Positions 58,199 through 64,000 of a stretch of DNA of 64,000 bases are shown here, piece after piece (positions within the stretch are counted from its first letter, which is position 1; every line of letters starts with the position of its first letter). The stretch is from Azadirachta indica (Eukaryota > Streptophyta > Magnoliopsida > Sapindales > Meliaceae), in NCBI GenBank assembly GCA_022749755.1, contig CM040450.1, positions 11,988,913-12,052,912 of the forward strand, given 5' to 3'. The notes under the pieces were generated by a model. That model was given only the letters and a program-made list of their open reading frames with translations. It ran no database searches and had not been told where the DNA came from. A program made the translations under genes and the position numbers.

Positions 58199-61100
58199 TT
58201 CAATGAGTAATTGATTATTATTTAACAATTTTTTTCCCTAAAAATAAATGTTAAGAAAATTGAATTTTATTACGAAACACAGCAAAAAAGTTTTAATTGA
58301 ATATTATTAAAATTAATTTTATAAGGATAATATGTATGTACGCGCGTGTATATATATATACATACACAAATACATACGTAGATTTGTGGTTTAATATTTA
58401 TTTTTTTAATTGGTTAATGTTGCTTATAAATTGTGATTGAAATTGCAATTGTATTAGTAGTTAGCAGTCTCTTCATAAAATATTAAGGTATGTAAAACAA
58501 TTACAAGTTTATGTTCTCAATCAAATCAAAGTGTTAAGGAAAACTAATTCTCTTTTGCTAATCAAATCAAATGCTTGATTTATTAATACATCATTTATTA
58601 AAGCTTAATTTTCTAACCTTTCATTATCAATTATAATCATCCTTGTATTTAAGTTTAGAGAACTGATTGTCAATTCATTATTGGTATAAAAAGTATTTAA
58701 TGCCTACAAATTAACTAACTTGTTAACAACAAATTTCATATTTAATTATAAAAGCACACCAACCTACCCCTCCCAAAACTTAATTATATTCAACTATATA
58801 TATATATGAGCAGAATCAGCAATCCTTTTATTTTATACAAAATCTTACATCAATTGTAAACAGTTGAATATAAACACATTCAACGGTTGAAATTAATATA
58901 AAATTTTATGTTAAATAAAAGGGGCTGCTAATCCTACTATATATATATATATATATGTGTGTGTATCTTAAACCATTTATAATAAGTTATAAATCTTTTT
59001 CAATAATATAAAAGATCTTTTACTAATATTATGCATAGATTAAGGCAAATTTTTAAAAAAAAAATTATGTAATAGTGGAATTTGATAAGTGTATACACAA
59101 TATGTTTTTCTATTGGAAGAAATGATTCATCAAAGATACTATAAAAAATAATTATCTCTATTATTATATATGTTACTAAATTTCATATCCATGAAACACG
59201 AACTTAAAATTTATATTAGTACTGTCAAAGAATTTATAAATTAAATAATATAATACTAGCTACAAATTTTTGCCATCGAGTAAATGATTTGATATTGAAA
59301 TCTTGCTTGCTCATACTGAGAATTTTTTAAATAAGTACTTATAATGTCCAAAATTATTAGGTAAAAAGCCCTAAATAAATTCAATAATATATATATATAT
59401 ATAAAGGATGAAGAACCCTATATTTTTACACAAAAATTTACATTCATTTGTGGGCCATTAAATATATATATTTTCAACGATTAAAATCAAATATGATATA
59501 CACATTAATTTGGTTTATTAATTAGATATGTCAAATTTAATTTTAACATTAAAAATGTATAAATTCAACAATTTATAAATGATGTAAATATATATATAAT
59601 ATATGAGTAAAAATATGAGATTTCTTAATATTCTATATATATATATATGTATATTAACGATAATAACAATATATAAGATTTCCTTGTTTGATCATCATAA
59701 TTAATGAAATCATTCATGAGCTATAAAGAAATACATGTGATTTCACGTGATACTGGATATAGATGATAGATTCTAGGCACGTAATCCATCAAAATCTGCT
59801 TTTATTAATTATAATAACATAAATAGTTTTGGTGTGCTTAATTAATTAATTAAAAGCTTTAATGGAAACATTAAAGGGTTCTCTCAATCTCATAGAAAAA
59901 TGCAACTGAAATTTCGTCTTGCTTGAGTTGCTTTGAAATCCCCCCTCTGAATCATTTCCTATTCAAATTAAAAGCAGACCACAATAATTAATTGAATATA
60001 TAGATAAATAAATAATTATATATGTATTTGCATGCATGCAAGCAAGCAAGTAGTAGACGAAAACTTGAATGCAATTGAATAAAGTTTTAATCTTATTGGG
60101 TTTGGTAGGCACATGAAGTTGATCCGTTAATGGCGTTTCAATTAATAATAATAACAATAATGCATGATAGTGAATGCAATGGATCGATTCGATGCTGTAG
60201 CAGCATTTCAATACGAGGGTAGACCTACTTTAATTTTGTGAATTTAATTCTCAATTTTAAGTTTTATATTATATTATTTTTATAGATATATATACACGAT
60301 GAATTGTTTGTTCATAGTTAATTTGACTTACAAATTAATGCTAAGGATTATGATCATATGAGTTTTGATCCTTCTTTTGACTTTTCTTCTGTAAAATATA
60401 TATTTTCACGCATATTCTCTTCATTAATACACTCCAATTAAGCCTCCTTAACTTTGACTAGGATATATAATACAATGAAGATAGCCATCAATTAATATTT
60501 AGAGTTTACTAATTATTTCTAGTTAATAATTGTTCAAGTTTCAAAGTCCCCACTTTATAAAATATAATCGAATCATATATATTTATATATCAATATTTTA
60601 AGATTGAAAATAACAATATTATTTAAATTAATTTGATAGTATAACGTGTGTAATAACTATTACATTATAAAATACACTCCAAGTAATTCAATAGATTTTG
60701 AGAAAGTAAAGTAAAGGGTACTCAGAGAATATAGTAAACATTTTTCGTTTAATTGAAAATTGAGTTAACTGTAGATGTAATTTTTATTGCGTCTGTGATA
60801 TATACACAAAGTTTGTATTGTAGAATGAATAATTACGAGTTTTAAAAGAGTTCCGCAGAGCACATCAGCGTAATAAATTTGAATAATAAGGAAAGTGCAA
60901 AATTGCAGCTTTCAAATTTGCAACTATGTTGCAGGATTGATGCTAGAGACAGAGAGACTTATTGAAGAGTGCAATAAACACAGCCGCTCGAAGCATAATA
61001 TTTTTGTTAATCGTAAGTTGGACCATTTATATGTTATTGTACTTTATATTCATATACATTTATGTATATATACGTGTGTGTGTATTAGATTCCAAAAAAA

Positions 61101-62162
61101 AAAAAATCGAACTTGACAAGACAAGAAATGTAGACGGAGAGAGAAAGATGTGAAAACCTTTGGGGGGAAATGATTAATTTTGAAACTATAGGCTCATATT
61201 AGAAATTAGAGAAAAATTTGGGGAAAGTGAAAAAAATATCCCTTTTATTTTCGGTAACGTAATTACTAATGTGTTTTATGTGATAAATGTATACAGAGGA
61301 GTAACTGACCATTTGGTTCTGCTCCTCGTCAGTGAAAAAGATTTTTTTTAGTAATAAAAATTCCTTTTAAATCTTTTGATGTTGGTTGTTAAGGGGTTTT
61401 AAAAATTAAAAAAAATATTTTTTTTAGCAAAAGAAATTTAAAATTTAGATTTTAATAATAGAGTTCCTTCAAATTTTTTAAAAGATAAACTTGTTTAAAT
61501 TACATTTATTTTATTTTATAAATTTTATATTATTTTTTAAAATAAAATATTAAAAATTTATATATTAATATAATTACTCAAATGTTTTAAAAAATTATTT
61601 GTAACAATTAAATTATTAAAAAAATTTTATTAAAAACTCAACTTATAAAAATCGAATAAAAGGTCTATTCTAAAAAGCTCTAATTAAAAAATTACACGTC
61701 ACGAATCCTAATAATTAACGGCACGGATCAAAACAAAAACAAATTTATTGCAAATTGCTGATAAACATTTAATAGTAGTTATTATATTGTCATTCAATAG
61801 TAGTTATCGTTGTCATTCACCAAACTCTCTTCCTTTTTTTTATAATTCAAGAAGCTAAATTTGATTTATTGTTTTACTACAATCAAAATATTACAAGTAA
61901 TTATTAATTCATAATTAGTACACAATTAATTATTCTTCATAATTTCATTTTTTAAAAGGTTTAAAAGCTCGATTTTTCACTCATGACAAGTTTTATTTCA
62001 TTTTTAAATTATCAAAATATGTATGACTTTTTTAAGCAACAAAAATAGTCTTACTTAAATCATTTTTTTCTTGTACGTGATAAATAAAAGCTAGAATAAT
62101 AAATGAAGAGAAAAAAATCATATTGTGGTGGGTTAAAAGAATTTGAGAATAATAAGGGATTT

Positions 62163-62782
62163 TGATACATACTTCCCCTACGATTTGAAATCTTAATATT
62201 TAAATGAAAAGTTTGAAAAAATATCCATATACCTCCCTTCGACTGTCACTTGACCATCCATTTTTATTTAAATGACTATAATAATCTTAATTGTTTTAAA
62301 GTAAAATTTAAGAAATTCAATTTTAATGTTTAAAAAATTAAAATAATTAAAAAATTTATTAACAGTAATTTTAATTTACATTTATTTAATATTTTTTGTA
62401 TATTAGTGTTTGGGATTTTGATAAATACAATATACGGATAAAAATCAAATTATCATTAATTAGATTCTTAATTTGAATAAGTATTGAATAAATATAAACT
62501 AGAATTGTCAAAGTAAATTATGATTAATTAAATTTCTAATTTTAAATAAATATAACTTAAAATTATTGTTAATTAAATTTTAATTATTTTAATCATTTAA
62601 ATATTAAATAAATTAAAATAGAATTTCTTAAATTTTACTTTAAAGTAATCAAGGATATTGTAGTCATTTAAATAAAAATAGATAGTCAACCAACGGTTTA
62701 AGGGGGTAAGTGTATCATTTTTCAAATTTTCCATCTCTATGTTAAATTCTTAAATCTTAGGGGAGGTGTATGTTAAAATCCC
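62163..62782. mobile_element. Probable MITE or fold-back element, about 620 bp
   Basis: The left end reads TTTTGATACATACTTCCCCT then ACGATTTGAAATCTTAATAT; the reverse complement of the right end reads TTTTAACATACACCTCCCCT then AAGATTTAAGAATTTAACAT. Inner segments also match inversely: ATATACCTCCCTTCGACTGT with the reverse of the 62690-62715 segment, and TTTTTATTTAAATGACTATA with the reverse of TGTAGTCATTTAAATAAAAA. The ends are diverged and no target duplication was resolved. Confidence 0.6.

Positions 62783-62844
<62 letters not shown>
62783..62844. repeat. (TAA)n microsatellite, about 20 units
   Basis: An uninterrupted ATAATAATAATA run of about 62 bp, beginning right at the end of the inverted-repeat element. 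Long perfect runs of this type are usually length-polymorphic. Confidence 0.95.
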
Positions 62845-62845
<1 letters not shown>

Positions 62846-64000
62846 TAGTTGGGTTGACAATAAATGATAGTAAGCCTACGTACATATTATCCATTAATAC
62901 AGCTATTAAATCTGTTTATTAAAATGCTGAAAGGGTTGGTTGTACATAATTAAACAAATAATAAGTTTCATTTTACTTCACTGTAATCAACTCATCTTCT
63001 TTAATTAATTTGATATTTAATTATTTTCACCACACAAGAGTATTTAAGAAACAGCAGAAAAAGAGTTTATAGAGAATATTATTTATTTATTTATTTATTT
63101 ATGTATATGTAACTTTAAAGCGTGACAGAAGGTTGAACAACAAAATAAACATCTCAGATTATTTAAAAAAAAATAAGAAAATATCTTAAAGCATTTAAAA
63201 ACTCAACATACAATATTTATTTCGACAAATTTAATATATTAGGTTTTGATTTTTTTGAGGAAGCTTTGAATTTGATTCTGCTATTCAAAATTCAAAGCAA
63301 TATTATTGCTCTTTAATTTTCTTGTGAACATCTCTCTCCTACCATATTCTGCTTTAAATGTCAAATATTTCTTTTCACAACTATTTTTAATGGGGTCATG
63401 TATCTCTAATTTTTTTAAATATAAAATAGTAATACCAAAAAAATAATAATATTAATTTATTGCGAACTTTTAAAATTATTTTGTGATAATAAAAGTTAAA
63501 GTTGAAGTTAATTAGAAATTAATTGTGGTAGTTTTGATTATAATGGGAAAAGAAAAGGGTACACTATCTTTAAAACTAATTAATAAATAGTTATATATAT
63601 AATATAGATTATTAATTATAAGCAAAAAATATATATATAAATAATCAATTCTTATAATTTTATAATTAGCGTCATTATATTGATGAGATTAATTAAAAAA
63701 ATATATATTTTCAAATCACAGCATTGAACAAAGAAAGAAAAAGAGTGCATTAAGGATTATAAGTAAAATAAATGTGTCTTAAAAGTCAGCCCTATTTAAT
63801 AAAAACAAATTTATAAATTTAATAAATCAGAAATTAAAAAGTTTGATGAAATTGTACTCCCTTTCAGAGATCCTGAAAAATAGGGTCAACTCTTTTTGTT
63901 CTAAAGATCACCAAAGTTATATATATATATATATATATATATGTGCATATGCTAGCAAAAATAATAACACTATAAAAGAAATTAACAAATTAATTCTCTA

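Larger units (their letters stand above)
58199..64000. other. AT-rich intergenic region, no gene recognised
   Basis: About 5.8 kb with many (TA)n runs (near 58942-58957, 59388-59402, 59633-59650, 63919-63942). Short open frames at 59963-60211, 60895-61153 have no domain. Two fold-back-like AT-rich stretches (about 61320-61690 and 62190-62760) have ends that look inversely related (for example GATACATACTTCCCCTACGA near 62163 and TTAGGGGAGGTGTATGTTAA near 62757), which suggests small MITE-like insertions. Confidence 0.5.

Noticed and set aside
58007..58228. Minus-strand open frame with WESNPRPFDPKSNALIHCAM
   Set aside because: This is the antisense translation of the tRNA-Arg gene, a common annotation artefact.

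Overview
The window is plant nuclear DNA. The evidence is very AT-rich intergenic sequence, GT-AG introns, nuclear-type tRNAs, a MIR172-like hairpin, a ribosomal-protein promoter with telo-box and site II motifs, and LTR/MITE debris. The protein families present (DUF247, SDR110C dehydrogenases, eS17, a MEAK7-like TLDc protein) fit a eudicot. I cannot name the species; a Sapindales or Citrus-like genome is only a guess.

Layout. Positions 1-690 (-) hold the N-terminal part of a DUF247/UPF0481 protein that runs off the window. Positions 3.3-48.1 kb hold a cluster of nine short-chain dehydrogenase/reductase (SDR110C-type) loci. In order they are: a pseudogene at 3.8-4.5 kb (-); an intact gene C at 8.8-9.7 kb (-); a frameshifted pseudogene at 15.6-16.4 kb (+); a 3' pseudogene fragment at 19.6 kb (+); gene A at 22.0-22.9 kb (+); gene B at 25.9-26.8 kb (+, broken splice donor); gene A' at 34.6-35.5 kb (+); gene B' at 42.8-43.7 kb (+); and gene D at 47.2-48.1 kb (-). 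The structurally complete copies share one design: a tiny first exon (35-44 nt) ending in the codon for the Arg of a K-R-L-E-G-K junction, a short intron, and one long second exon. Non-coding flanks show that A-B and A'-B' are two copies of one two-gene block.

Inside the cluster, between B and A', the minus strand carries a MIR172-like precursor (31.9 kb). A decayed LTR retrotransposon with gag remnants and no visible pol lies between A' and B' (37.3-40.5 kb). A large fold-back element sits downstream of A. A 40S ribosomal protein eS17 gene (46.3 kb, +) lies between B' and D, followed by an eight-exon MEAK7/TLDc-type gene (48.7-52.8 kb, -). The last 11 kb has no protein gene I can support. 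It holds a tRNA-Arg(TCG), a MULE-like terminal-inverted-repeat element nested in an older repeat, and microsatellites. A tRNA-Thr(TGT) is at 3.3 kb.

The SDR copies keep the NAD-binding and Ser-Tyr-Lys residues where intact. The family oxidises alcohols to ketones or aldehydes in specialised terpenoid, lignan or hormone pathways, but no cytochrome P450, terpene synthase or acyltransferase is visible here, so a metabolic gene cluster in the strict sense is not shown. The most checkable new observations are the alternating A-B/A'-B' duplication, the splice-site lesion in B, the tandem NAGNAG acceptor in A', and the sequence of the MIR172 variant.
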